Source of the DNA: Nematostella vectensis
Taxonomy: Eukaryota > Cnidaria > Anthozoa > Actiniaria > Edwardsiidae
NCBI RefSeq assembly: GCF_932526225.1
Contig: NC_064044.1
Coordinates: forward strand, 5,059,747 to 5,123,746
Direction of reading: 5' to 3'
DNA length: 64,000 bases
The notes beneath the pieces are model-generated. The model was not told the origin of the DNA. It searched no databases and was given only the letters and a program-made list of their open reading frames with translations. Below, in pieces: positions 51,561-62,545 of this stretch (position 1 is its first letter; every line of letters begins with the position of its first letter). The position numbers were made by a program, and so were the translations under genes.

Positions 51561-51985
51561 GACAATAGCCCTTACAGCCCCTGCTGTAAGACGTTTTAAC
51601 TGTTCCATTTACCTGACCATGACTATCCTTACAATAACCCTTACCACCCCTGCTGTAAGGTGGCCTAACTGTTCCATTTATCTGACCATGAACATCCTTA
51701 CAATAGCCCTTACCGCCCCTGCTGTGAGGCGGCCTAACTGTTCCATTTATCTGAACATGAACATCCTAACAATAGCCCTTACCGCCCCTGCTGTAAGGCG
51801 ACCTAACTGTTCCATTTACCTGACCATGAACATCCTTACAATAGCCCTTACCGCCCCTGCTGTGAGGCGGCCTAACTGTTCCATTTATCTGAACATGAAC
51901 ATCCTAACAATAGCCCTTACCGCCCCTGCTGTAAGGCGGCCTAACTGTTCCATTTACCTGACCATGAACATCTTTACAATAGCCG
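51560..51985 (-). repeat. 69-bp minisatellite x about 6 continuing the last exon of ELP6
   Basis: On the minus strand each unit reads as 23 codons: GYCKDVHGQVNGTVRPPYSR then GGK. The first unit (51985-51917) is the real ELP6 coding sequence (GFCRDVHGQL in human). Units 2 onward are copies. A TGTTAG in the second unit stops translation, while other units have TGTAAG and stay open. Confidence 0.85.
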
Positions 51986-53859
51986 CTACTCAGGCTGGTG
52001 ATGTGAGCCTCAACATGAGCCATGTGACAGAGCTGTTTCCATAGTAATACAGAATCATCATCATCTTCACTGTCGCATGCAACCAGGCACACAAAGCAGC
52101 CATAAATCTAGAGTGTAAAAAGTTTTAAATTTTAGTTTTCTTGTGATCATTACATATTTTGGCCCTGTTATTCTAAATCTTGCTATCATACCTGGAATAC
52201 CTGTGTATCTGTGCAGCCTATTTCATCATTTCTGTCTGTTCTATCTGACTTTCTACTAGCTAGCAATGCTTTTATTCTTTCATGCAGTGTCTGGTACATA
52301 ATACCACATTGAGCCAATTACAAACTGGACATAAGCCCCCTTAACTCTATTACCTTTTTAGAAGAGTAGCACATTAATACCATACAATAATGAGCAAAGT
52401 CATGTACTTTACTCGCAGTGACCCCAAGGGAAAGCAGAATACTCAAGTCATCAACTAATAGAAGACAGGGACCTTGGACTCCCTCAAAGGATTTCTGGAC
52501 CTGTTTATATAGCTGCTGAAGGGTAAAATCACCATTCCTGAGAAAGATTTAAACAAGAGTACATAGTTAGTGTTTTTTGTTTTGTTAAATCAGCAAATTG
52601 ACCCATGGGGGGTATGAAGAGAGTAGACTATGTCATATATTATCAAAGTGTCTTGCAAAAATAAAAACTGTTAAAATATACCAGCTAGTACAACTGTTAC
52701 AGTGTCATATACCTAATACCATAGAAGGGATTTCCATTGTCTGTTTCATTCTCATCTGTTTGTGCATCAAGTGAGTGTGATATTAACTTGAGTCCATCGA
52801 TATAGACCAGCTGTCCTTTGCCCAATGCTGCATTAAGATTAGCTCCCTGGGAAGCCAGAATGAAATAAAAATAAAAATGTTGTATAATACCTAGAGGAGG
52901 AAAGGGAGTGGGAGAAAGTGCTTCCTTTAGCCCAAGTACTGTCTAGGTATCAGTTCCTCTTGGCAATGTTTTACGAAAAAGGGTGCAAAGCATGGAACTC
53001 CAAGTTCCTTTGTCTGCTTTCATTCCATGCCTCAATATAAAATTGAAGGGTATGTATATATTATTTGTGCTTAGCCATCAGAAATTGGTGGGCTTCCAAA
53101 GAAGGAAGGGAGGGGGCTAATCCTCGAGTATCACAAATCAATCAATCAAACATGTAATGAACAACTGGGACATTTCTAAGCTGTTTTCTGTTTCAAGCCC
53201 CCAAACCAAATATTGCTAATATATTATTACTCAAGCGTATTGTTCTGTTTTCATTTCCCTTTTAAAGTGATGGTCCAAATATCTGCCCAAAAATCTAGTC
53301 TAGGATATAGATAACTGTCAACTTAGTGGAAACTATAAAATAGGGAATGAGTTGGTTTAAGCAGCATTTTACTCACCAGCTTTTGTGCCACACTAGAATA
53401 GTGTGCAAAGGACTGTGCCAAGGCTATGAAGCATATTCTAAATCCTCCTACAGGGGATCAATCAATCAAATAGGTGGATAAAGCACTTGAAAACAGAAGT
53501 CGTAACAATGATTTGGGTTTTCCATTTAGGAGAGGGGCCTCTCCCCTCCCACCCCCCCCCCCCCCCCCCCCCCCCCAACACACCACACCTCCCGTCCCCC
53601 CAAGGCCCCAGCCATCATCCACTCTCACAAAAGCCCTATTCGAACAAACATGTACCTTTAAAATATAAGTTCAAGAAGTGGTGAATGAAGAAGCTTCCAT
53701 CGTTGTTCTTTTCTGACACCAGGAAGAATTTGTTCTGGCAAAAACATAACATCTTCTTCACCAAAATAATAATTTTCAGCGCATAATTTATAACGTATAT
53801 TCTACCTTTGGTGGAGAACTGTCACTGCATTCTAGCAATGCATTAAGTCCGGGAAACAT
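51904..53859 (-). CDS. ELP6: Elongator complex protein 6 (C-terminus replaced by repeat)
   Basis: Seven exons on the minus strand: 53859-53806, 53734-53656, 53447-53377, 52846-52713, 52537-52408, 52290-52201 and 52107-51904; 253 residues (human 266). Strong matches to vertebrate ELP6: MFPGLNALLE, NNDGSFFIHHFL, ICFIALAQSFAHYSSVAQKL, GKGQLVYIDGLK, LLLVDDLSILLSLG, CFVCLVACDSEDDDD and GYCKDVHGQV. ELP6 forms the RecA-like ELP4-5-6 ring of Elongator, needed for wobble-uridine modification of tRNA. Exon 6 and the donor of exon 5 (52408 versus 52413) are the least certain. After GQV the usual C-terminus (about 30 residues) is missing. The frame enters a copied 69-bp unit and stops. Confidence 0.88.
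53552..53576 (+). repeat. Poly-C tract, 25 bp, in ELP6 intron 2
   Basis: A pure C run inside a C/T-rich stretch (poly-G on the ELP6 sense strand). Low complexity. The proline-rich open frames over it are artefacts. Confidence 0.85.
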
Positions 53860-54005
53860 CGTATTCCTTTATTTCATTTTCACGCGTGTGAATTCTCAAT
53901 GTTATTGATGAAATGCGAGCCTACATTAAAAAATCCAGCGGTCAATTCTCTTACCAGTCACCCCAGTATGAGGGTAAGGTGCGAGACTGGCACGAGTCAA
54001 CAAAA
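53860..54005. promoter_or_regulatory. Bidirectional promoter ELP6 / FBXW2
   Basis: Only 146 bp separate the two opposed start codons. The interval has no TATA box, contains TTTCACGCGTGTGAATT, and the FBXW2 start lies in AAAATGGCGG, a typical YY1-like start context of housekeeping genes. Confidence 0.6.
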
Positions 54006-57000
54006 ATGGCGGATGGAAATGACAAGATATTCGAGACGTGGTTGCAGAAATTTTGCGATTCCTTTGTAAAATTAACAGACACTCAGAAAAACTGTACAAT
54101 TGAGAGACTCATACCACAATGTGGACCAGAGCAATTGAGACTTTTATCCACGAAGCTCGAAATTCTTGTGAAAAGGGACTTTTTCAAAAGCCTACCACTA
54201 GAGTTGGGCGTCCATATTTTAAAATGGCTTGACGTCCGTTCGCTGTGTATTTGTTGTCTTGTGTGCAAAACATGGAATAAGGTGATAAGCAGCTGTCACG
54301 ACGTGTGGCACACGGCATGTGAGCGTCTTGGGTTCGCTTCACTTCAAGAAAAGGAAAAAGACATTCACTGGAAGCGCGTTTATGCAAAGGGCATGAAACG
54401 GGTGCAAGGCTTGCAGGATAAAGGCGCGTTTAAGGTGTCTTATTTATTTGGACATACTGCGAGGGTATTTGCTCTTTCATGTCGGGGTAATTTAATGGCT
54501 ACAGGTGAGCATGTCTTATTTAGTGTCTGGATCAACCTTAAACGCAATGGAATATTTGTAAACAATATCATGGTGTATGGTATTGCTGGTAGTATTTTCT
54601 GCGCGCGGCGAGTAAGGGTGTGTGGTCACAATATCAGAAAATAAATGGCCTTGTCCCTTTTTTGCATGTTTTTCAGATAATGGGGTTTCTGTAAAGTTTG
54701 CCGCCAAAGCAAGGATTTGGCAACCTCAAGTGTTGTTTACAGTACTGCCAAATTCCTTCATCTGGAAAATGTTGTATTTGGGGGAGAAAATATTTAAAAT
54801 GGCATTCTGTATTTAAAGCTGAAAATCGAGGTGGGGGGAGGGGAGGGGGGTTCTTTCTGCTTCAAGCTTGTGTAATTAAAATGTTAAGAGATAATTCCTG
54901 ACAGGTTCAGATGATAGATCAGTACGCCTATGGGATATTCAATCTGGTCACTGCCTGCACGTTCTCTCTACCCACACCTGTGCCGACATCCTTTTTGACA
55001 ATGCCCATGTCCTGACTGCTTCCTTTGATAACACTGTGGGATTATGGGAATGGCAGACTGGTCAACAGTTGCAGTGTTACCATGGTCACACAGGAGCAGG
55101 TACAGATCACCCTCTGATTGAAAATAGGAATTCTCTTTACTATGTTTCCCTATTTGAATAGTGCAGAGATTTTCATTTCAAATCAGTTACACTGGTGTGA
55201 TGTACCAGGATAAAATTCTAGGAACTCTCTATTTAAGAAGGGAGCAAGCTTATTAAGAATTGTAGGAGTTTCATATTGCATAGTCAAATTGACTAAGCTA
55301 CTATTGTCTAAGAGTTGTAATAGCACACAGAATAAAAATGTTCTTCTTAGGAATGATGAAATATGACAACTAAATTGCCTCTGTAACTTTCAACAAATAA
55401 TTCTTTGTAAGAAAAATTTTACAATCCTTTTCATTGTTTCCCTATGAAAATGATACAAAAGTATTCATATACCAAGATTCAACTGACTACCTTTTTTCAG
55501 CTGGTAAAATTTTGCCAAAAGCCTTTATTTGGGTTCCTTTGGACAATGTGCCTATTCTAGCTATGCACCTACTCATATATCTTCTCCTCTTAAGTGTTTT
55601 GTGTTGACTGGTGTGAAAGGCTGGATCTGATTGTGTCTGGGTCAGCAGATACCACCATTAAATCCTGGGGCTGGTCCTCAGGAGCTTGTCTCATGACAAG
55701 ATATGGCCATTCTGATTGGGTAATCAAGGTAAGCTATATCACATGACAAGATATGGCCATTTTGATTGGAAGTTCAAGATTCAACTTTGTCACATGATAA
55801 GATATATGGCTATTCTGATAGGATAATCATGTAAGCTAGGCAATCAATAACATGACAAGATATAGTCTTTTTCTTTAAGTTTGTGACATATTTTTAAAGA
55901 AACTTTCTCTGCTCCTATCTAATTTACTACTAAACCTGAATGTAATGAGATTCCTAATAGAATTATTGAGTATTGTATGTAGCAAACAAGATAAAAGATT
56001 GCTTTGATATTTTGGCTTTACTTCTATTTTTAATGTTCTGTTTAAGGTTATGCTTATGAGTTCAGCTGTAAACTCTTTGACTCATGACAAGGGTGAGGTT
56101 GTCCTGCTAAGCATGGATAAAAAGTCCATAAAGGTAAGTATTGTAAGTGGCATGGTAAAAAGACAAATGTTTGAGCCCACTTTCAAAAGAACTGGAACTA
56201 CTTACAGCTGTTTCTCAGTTGATCAGTGGCAGATCTTTTGGTTTACTATGTGGGTTTCTTGGCATTTCTTGGTTTTTCCGCGACGAAACGACCACTTTCC
56301 CTTGTGTTAGGCGCCATCTTGGATTTTTGGCTGTGCGCGAGCTGGATGCGAGAGCAAAAGGCAAAAGCTGGGGGAGGGGGCTTCACAGAAACACCAACAT
56401 ACACCTACTAGTGACTATATGCAAAGAGATAAACTTTTTGTGTGTGTTGCAACCCCCTTAGTTCACGCTACATCCCTTCTGAAAAGACATCCTCCCCTCT
56501 CTGCTTTGTAGTTTCAAACATCACGATAATGCATTGTGTGACAAGAGAGATTCGTAATCAGTCACACTTATCCTATTATTTTACATTCAACATTAGGAAA
56601 CAAATAATGTGAATGACATTTACTGAATGATTCGAATAAGTGTGACTTTTTAGTCTTTGGGGGTCAGCCCCCATTGGAGAGCGGGAGCTTACTTCGTTTT
56701 GGCAGAAAACTCAGAGCTTCTGAATCGATTGTGTAGGAAGCTTTATTATTAGCGTAAATTTGTCAACCGAAAGAAATTTGCGCTCATGCTATGGATATAT
56801 AAGTTGAAGGGATGACAATTAGACCTGTGTTGTAATGTGAGATATCAATGCGAGCTGAATAAAATGAAGATTCATACCATTCAAGTTGTGCTTTTGTTAA
56901 GACCTTTTTAAGGGTGGAGAGAGTAAAAATTCTAGGTTGAGGGGGCATTTATTGGGGAAAGGTTGCTTATTTATAGGTCAGGAAGACGCTTATTTAAATT

Positions 57001-58329
57001 GTTACAGTATACCAAATTCCATAACTTCCCCAAATCTGTCTATAGGAATAGATGCTTTTGCAGACTTAGTATTTTGTAAGCATGACAAAATGGTAGGGTT
57101 GATTGCCACATAACTAGGCAAAGGGTCATATCAGGCGCATACACAGGGGGGTGTACAGGGTGTACGCGCATCCCCCCTTGGCGGCCAAAAAGTGGGTCAT
57201 TCGTCATTAAGGAATCTTCAAGTACTATGCTTTTTTTATGTGATACCTATGACTGCGCACCCCACACTCCCTTGGCGGCCAAAAAGTGGGTCATTTCCTA
57301 TTAAGGAATCTTCAAGTACTATGCTTTTTCCATATGATTTCTATGACTGAGCACCCTTCCTCAGCCAATCCTGGGTACACGCCTGGATATGAACAGAAAT
57401 AGAGCCTAAACATAATGACAGCTAAGAGAGACTTCTTTAACTCATTAGGTGTGGTCACTGGAAGAAGCTGAGCCTTGTGCGACTCTTTTCTCTAATGATG
57501 ACAACATCAGTCTCCACCCGCGTCTCCAGTTTGATGGCCGGTTTATCACATGTGCCTCTGAGGCTGGCATTCATCTATGGAACTTTGAGAACTTACAGCT
57601 TGTGAGGTGAGAGATACGCTATAGGCTCCTTGCCTGGGTGGCGCAGTTGGAAGTGACTGTGACTGTCAAAAAGCAGACGCCCTTCATACATGCTCAAGGA
57701 TCCAGCGTACTTTGCGGGCGCTCCGGAAGGTCACTAACAGTTGCGTACTTTGTGGGCGCTCCCAAAGATCATTAGCGTTAGTGACCTTTGGGAGCGCCTT
57801 CAAAGTACGCTGGATCCTCGAGCATGCCCTTAGACACGGCTCAACCACATCAAAGTCCTGCCTTAAAGAACTCCTGTATTTTGACTTCGTCATAGCAGAC
57901 ACCAGGATTGAAATGTGTGATATTAAGTCATGAGCTCGATGTCCTTAAATGGAGATGTCATTGCATGATGGCGAATTCATTTGCATAAATACACATTTTC
58001 TGGTTGCATTTACGATAGACTCAATAATCACCTCCTTTTTTCTCAGGTTGTTTGAAGATTCACCTGCCAAATGGCTTGTGGAATATGGAGAATTATTCAC
58101 CCTACTCTTAGATGCCAGCAACTTACACATAACACGGACACAAAGCCAACGGACTATTACGTCATTTCCGCTTCCGCCTTTCCGACGTTCAGTGAGAGGA
58201 TCCAACTTTACTTCTGGCTTCTCTGATTGGCTGAACAGTCTAAATCCCGTCATTCAGGACAAACTCGTTTTTGCTGCAAGCATGCCAGACCATAGTATTC
58301 TTCTGCTGAAATTCAGTGAGGTTACGTAA
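54006..58329 (+). CDS. FBXW2: F-box/WD repeat protein 2
   Basis: Exons 54006-54504, 54905-55099, 55595-55728, 56047-56133, 57449-57606 and 58047-58329; 1,356 bases, 451 residues (human 454), all phases consistent. The N-terminus (ETWLQKFCDSFVKLTDTQKN) and F-box (about 57-103, RDFFKSLPLELGVHILKWLD, CCLVCKTWNKVI) are followed by WD repeats: LFGHTARVFALS, GSDDRSVRLWD, ASFDNTVGLWEW, VSGSADTTIKSW and a terminal AASMPDHSILLLKF. It is the substrate receptor of an SCF (SKP1-cullin1) ubiquitin ligase. I chose ATG 54006 because the upstream in-frame ATG (53913) adds non-conserved residues and lies in the shared promoter. Introns 4 and 5 carry a MITE and a long hairpin. Confidence 0.94.
56134..57131. 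other. FBXW2 intron 4, first part
   Basis: Non-coding. Contains an inverted pair (AATCAGTCACACTTATCC at about 56558 and GAATAAGTGTGACTTTT at about 56634) that may be a short MITE. Nothing else recognised. Confidence 0.35.
57132..57385. mobile_element. MITE with CAGGCGYRTACMCAGG termini
   Basis: Left CAGGCGCATACACAGGGGGG and reverse-complement right CAGGCGTGTACCCAGGATTG. The interior contains a tandem duplication of the block GGCGGCCAAAAAGTGGGTCA through TTCAAGTACTATGCTTTTT. It is the same family as the split element at 28871-30308. Confidence 0.65.
57689..57827. repeat. Long hairpin (about 45-bp arms) in FBXW2 intron 5
   Basis: Arms: CATGCTCAAGGATCCAGCGT ... GGTCACTAAC (57689-57735) and GTTAGTGACC ... 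GGATCCTCGAGCATG (about 57777-57827), complementary with few mismatches, loop about 40 bases. Within the loop GCGTACTTTGTGGGCGCTCC repeats the left arm, so the structure is an inverted plus direct duplication. Confidence 0.8.
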
Positions 58330-58585
58330 GAAAGCAGTGTCTGCTAAAAAATATCCATACTAAAGTTTTTTCTTAATTCTAGAATGATAAAAATTTCTAT
58401 AATTATATAATGTATAATATTTTTAGCTGATGTCCATCTTAAATCTAAAAAAACAATTAAACATCTATTATTTAATAATTATGTTTAACGAATGATTTGT
58501 TTTATGATTTTATCTATTTATATAATCTGTGTTTTTGTCTATACCAAGATTGCTTGATTGAATTTGACTTGCTCGATTTTATTTT

Positions 58586-58616
<31 letters not shown>

Positions 58617-59204
58617 GGGTAGATTTTGTCGGCCCTCCAGATTTTGAGATATTATTATAGAATCAGTAATTTCAAGGTCTTTTTTTTCAACCCGGCCATG
58701 TTAGACAGAGCAAAAAAATGGCATGAAAGTTTCGAATTCTCAATATATATAAGCTCAAATTTCCGCATACAAGGAGTTCCTCTGACCAAAAGTTAAATTA
58801 CAAATTTTATTTTTTTTAGAAGATATGAAATTTAGATATTAGCGAGCAAAGTTGGTATAATTTCTGATGAAAGCCCGACTTCCCTAAAAGGGAGGATAAT
58901 TCATACTTCGAACATTTGAAAATTGCACTTCAAATCTCATATCTCGAAGAAGAATCCTTAGAAAAAAACACTTTTTGATAATATGGTTTACATAACATAA
59001 GGAACCTCTATGCAAAAAATCAAGCTTACCGAAGTTAACCTTACCTTATTTTGGGAAAACTTGTCATTTTTTTGTTTTGTTTCGTCAACCTGATGAGTAT
59101 GCATGGTTATTGACAGGCCCCGCCCTGACATGCCGCTCAGTTCCACCGATTAATTCACTTCACATTATTACATTGTCAAACCATGATTATAAGACCACAA
59201 GTGT
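58330..59204. other. Downstream of FBXW2, no gene recognised
   Basis: AT-rich 3' flank, then (GT)n plus 20 G at 58587-58619, then AT-rich DNA. The open frame beginning near 59077 overlaps the MITE and is not a credible gene. Confidence 0.4.
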
Positions 59205-59424
59205 TAAAGCCGCATTGCCACCAGTTTACTTCCGGTCGAAAAAACAAAAAATATTTCAAAATATTGAAAGCAATGTGTCTATTGCAAGTTTCTTCGAGGA
59301 TGCGATTGATAATTTAGAGCGGATGGCATGTTAAATATCCCCGATTCTAATAGATTTTTTTGTCTTTTAACGGTTGAGGTTTCCGTCGGACCTCCGGAAG
59401 TGAACTGGTGATAATGCGGCTTTA
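59205..59424. mobile_element. 220-bp MITE, TAAAGCCGCATTG termini
   Basis: Left TAAAGCCGCATTGCCACCAG and reverse-complement right TAAAGCCGCATTATCACCAG, extending to TTACTTCCGG / TTCACTTCCGG (about 31 bp of inverted repeat). Non-coding. No clear target duplication. Confidence 0.7.
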
Positions 59425-59953
59425 AGTAATAACATCACGTGATTCCCTGAGGGCGGAAAGACCTTACCCCCCAGACGCTTGCAGCAAAGCCAAAAACTAA
59501 AGTGACACCACGCTTTAGGCAGTACAGGAATAGAGGTCCCGTACTTAGCGAAGGCTACTCACAAACAAAAATCAGGATCAAACGTCAAAAAAGGTGAGAT
59601 AGTGCGTCAATATTATTGTAACGTCGTTTATTACATAACTCCTTGGATGGGGATGTAACAGATTTTTAAGGAGGAATGAAAGAATTTGATGTTAAGTAAA
59701 AATTACCTACTGGACTTTGCATTTTGTTGAAATGCAACTCAGTGTAAGAGTCTGCCTCGTCTGGCTTGAGCAGTATTTAAAAAAAAAAAGCCGACAGCGT
59801 AAGAAACGGAATTAGACATACCTACCTTTTTATAAAGAGAACAGCCAGATAAATGCTTTAACACTCTATTCCCTCAGAACGAATTTAAAGCACTTCGTTC
59901 GAGTCGAAGTCGCCCTGCAGTTTTTTTGCCGATGAAGTTTAACTGAGTCAAAC
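59425..59953. other. Region upstream of the ribozyme
   Basis: No gene recognised. The last about 100 bp (from AGAACGAATTTAAAGCACTT) read continuously into the hammerhead and may be the leader of the same retroelement. Confidence 0.3.
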
Positions 59954-60010
59954 CGGCTATGCCATGCTGACGAGTCCTAATAAGGACGAAACATCTGTCC
60001 ATGGTTGCCG
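59954..60010 (+). ncRNA. Type I hammerhead ribozyme
   Basis: All core bases are present. Helix I: CCGGC (59953-59957) with GCCG (60007-60010) and CCATG (59962-59966) with CATGG (60000-60004), separated by an internal loop. Core CTGACGA (59967-59973). Helix II GTCC/GGAC (59974-59977, 59984-59987) with loop TAATAA. GAA (59988-59990). Helix III ACA/TGT (59991-59993, 59996-59998) with a two-base loop. Cleavage would follow C59999. Short helix III and an internal loop in helix I are typical of metazoan retrozymes and Penelope-element ribozymes. Activity is inferred from structure only. Confidence 0.85.
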
Positions 60011-60189
60011 AACTGCACAGGATAGACTGTGCTAGCGTCCCGTCTTGGCCCGACTGGTGCCAATGTGTGTATGCTAGTGTGCTTTTAAAGTCCACATTCA
60101 GAACATTGTTGCTGGTGAGGCGCTGGAGAGAGAAAAAGAGTTAAAAAGGCCCACTTTTTCGGGTTCTCCCCTCCCCTAACATAAATACC

Positions 60190-60970
60190 ATCGTGTGGGG
60201 CCCGATGCAGGCGCCGTTTACTACTAGAGCCTTTTTTCAAACGCAATTGTCTGGTACATGGAAGGATCTGAGAAAAAAACGAAAAGATCTCCCAGGCCAA
60301 GCCTATTTTAAGCTGATATGGAATTTTTACAATGATCATTATAATACAGGCGAGCTGTTTCATGGAGAAGGACTGCATCACTAAGAAAGGACAGGGCTAA
60401 CATTAAGAAAGAATTTATTAACGGAAATTTGGATTCACAGAGTGATGTTGAGAAGTTCTCAAACAAATTTGCCGTTGACGTTAAATAGTGCAAGATTACA
60501 TTCAACACCTTAAAGACCTTGAGCTCCGATCAGGGATGCAAACTGCACAACGAGGAAGAAAACAAAGTGAACTAAAAGAGAAAAAAATTCGAGAAATATG
60601 AATGGAAAGCGCTAGTTCTGAAAGGGGAGATCAAGGGTTTGAAGGTATACGAGCTGAACAAAGGATGACAAGGATGACGAAATTAAGTTTATAACTAAAC
60701 ATGTTCTTTTACATGATGCTCAAAAGACCAAGACTGCTGCACGTACCCATGAAGATTTACAAGGTGGGGATAACGCTGAAGACGACAACTATAGCGACAT
60801 TGACGATGGAGAATTTTCAGATTCAGAAGAAGATTTTGTATTGAATGATTTAGATGATGTAATCGACTCAGAGAACGAGGATACGGTTGACAACTCGATA
60901 TAACAGTCAGAAGGCGAGGTTACTCTACGATCTGGCCGCCAGGCTACCACATGGCGTGGTCGGTTTGCAC
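60190..60970 (+). pseudogene. Decayed ORF with SAP-like segment, downstream of the ribozyme
   Basis: Successive frames read MQAPFTTRAFFQTQLSGTW, RKDRANIKKEFINGNLDSQS, QDYIQHLKDLELRSGMQTAQ, IKGLKVYELNK, DDEIKFITKHVLL and an acidic tail DNYSDIDDGEFSDSEEDFVL, then LRSGRQATTWRGRF. The LKVYELNK...KFITKHVLL parts look like a broken SAP (DNA-binding) motif. At least three frameshifts and a stop mean no product. Likely from a repetitive element related to the ribozyme-bearing unit. Family unknown. Confidence 0.45.
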
Positions 60971-62545
60971 CTTAGAAAACGTCGAACATGTCATTTCTCA
61001 GTTTTAAATGATCAGAATATATCATTGTATAATAAAAGATGTCACCATTGTTACTGATGAATATTGTCATCTTTCTGCCCTTTCACATAACCCCTGGAAA
61101 AAGCCTGGAAAAAGTTGATAAACCCTTCTCAAAATCACCCAACCCATCCTTCGCTGTTAATAATGAACGCTCCCTTATATGCGTAAACAAGGTGACGTAG
61201 AACAAGAGCGTATATAAGAAAATGCACACCACCACCCCATCCCCCCCCCTAAGTACTGAATGTTGATTGAGTACTAAGGGCTGTCGCTAACAAGGGCACA
61301 AAACGGATCTGTTCTGTTTTTGCTGGCTTAAAGATGTTAGAACGTGTTTCGGGAAGGGGGCTCGTTGTATTTCCATTCGCTAAGACATCACGTGGCCACA
61401 CCTCCTACCACGGGAATTAGGATAATTTGTCAGCGATTTCTTTATAAGATAAACAAAAATGAGTCCCCAATTTGTGTTGAATATTTAACAAAGCGATAAA
61501 ATATTTCTTACCTTAATCCGAAAAGTCTCCTGTGCCTTCTGAGTTAGCGAAATTCTTTTTGGTTGCCTCTTGTTCTATTTCTATTTCTCTTGTCTAAAAA
61601 CCCTAGCGATCGTTTGTTTTCAAGTCTCGAAACATTTGAACGGTACTGTGTAACCATAGCCTCTTTGGTGTTCGTGACAGGCCCGAGCCCTCTCCGAACC
61701 TAACTTCGTATTTAGGTTCTATATAAAATAAGAAGGGAATGAAACAACGCTCGATTCCATTGTTCAAAACCTGCCTAGTTACGGCCAATGTTGTGATGTT
61801 GGTATGAGACATGATTGATTGAGAGCTCACCCTCTCTTTGAACTTATCTCGCCGCCGACAGGTGATCGGGGCTAATTTTGTCTAGGCGGGAAAAAGAAAT
61901 GTTTTCCCACTCAAATATCGAAAGATGTCACATAACTGCCACATGAATTTGAATTTTTACCCGGAACAACAGAAAATTCTGCAAGCTATCGACAGAGGGC
62001 AAAGTGTTTTATTTTTAATGGAGAAGTGAATAAGGGGGATAAAGCAAATCAAATAATTTTCTGGTCATCGGATGCCATTTAACTTTTTGGATGAAGAAAT
62101 GCAACGGTCCGTAGAAACATTTTTAAAAATGAACCCCGATCCCTGCACTTGTCGTATGCCCGGGCGTGTGTCGGCGGCGCGATAAGTTCAAAGAGAAAGT
62201 GAGCTGTCAAGGGCAGTGTCAGGGACAGTTCGCTCAGATTAGGCATCGCAACTTGACATGGTTTTCTAAACAAACACTGAGAGCGCATCGCAAACAAGGC
62301 ACATTTCAGCCAAATTAGATGGAATTTCGTGGTTTATTATCAGAATTTAGCCTAACAAACTTTGTTCTTACCGCCCTTGCACAAAAGGCATTTTTTAAAC
62401 TGCTTTGTACTTCCTAACATTTGTGTTCAAAAAGCGCCATTATTATTAAGTCAGCGTCTCGCCTTTCTCTTTACGAGCAATCCAAGTTTTGTTTACACAC
62501 GGCTTAACTAATTTTTACCCATAATTCAATGTTGCAGGTTGTAGA
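60971..62545. other. Intergenic / 5' region of the acyl-CoA synthetase gene
   Basis: No coding exon recognised. A splice acceptor (AATGTTGCAG at 62537) just before the start ATG suggests an upstream non-coding first exon, which I could not place. Confidence 0.4.

Noticed and set aside
51619..52044. 141-residue plus-strand ORF over the 69-bp repeats
   Set aside because: Antisense shadow of the ELP6 coding repeat; composition is purely repeat-driven.
60085..60384. Minus-strand ORF of about 98 codons
   Set aside because: Overlaps the better coding pattern on the plus strand and has no recognisable features.
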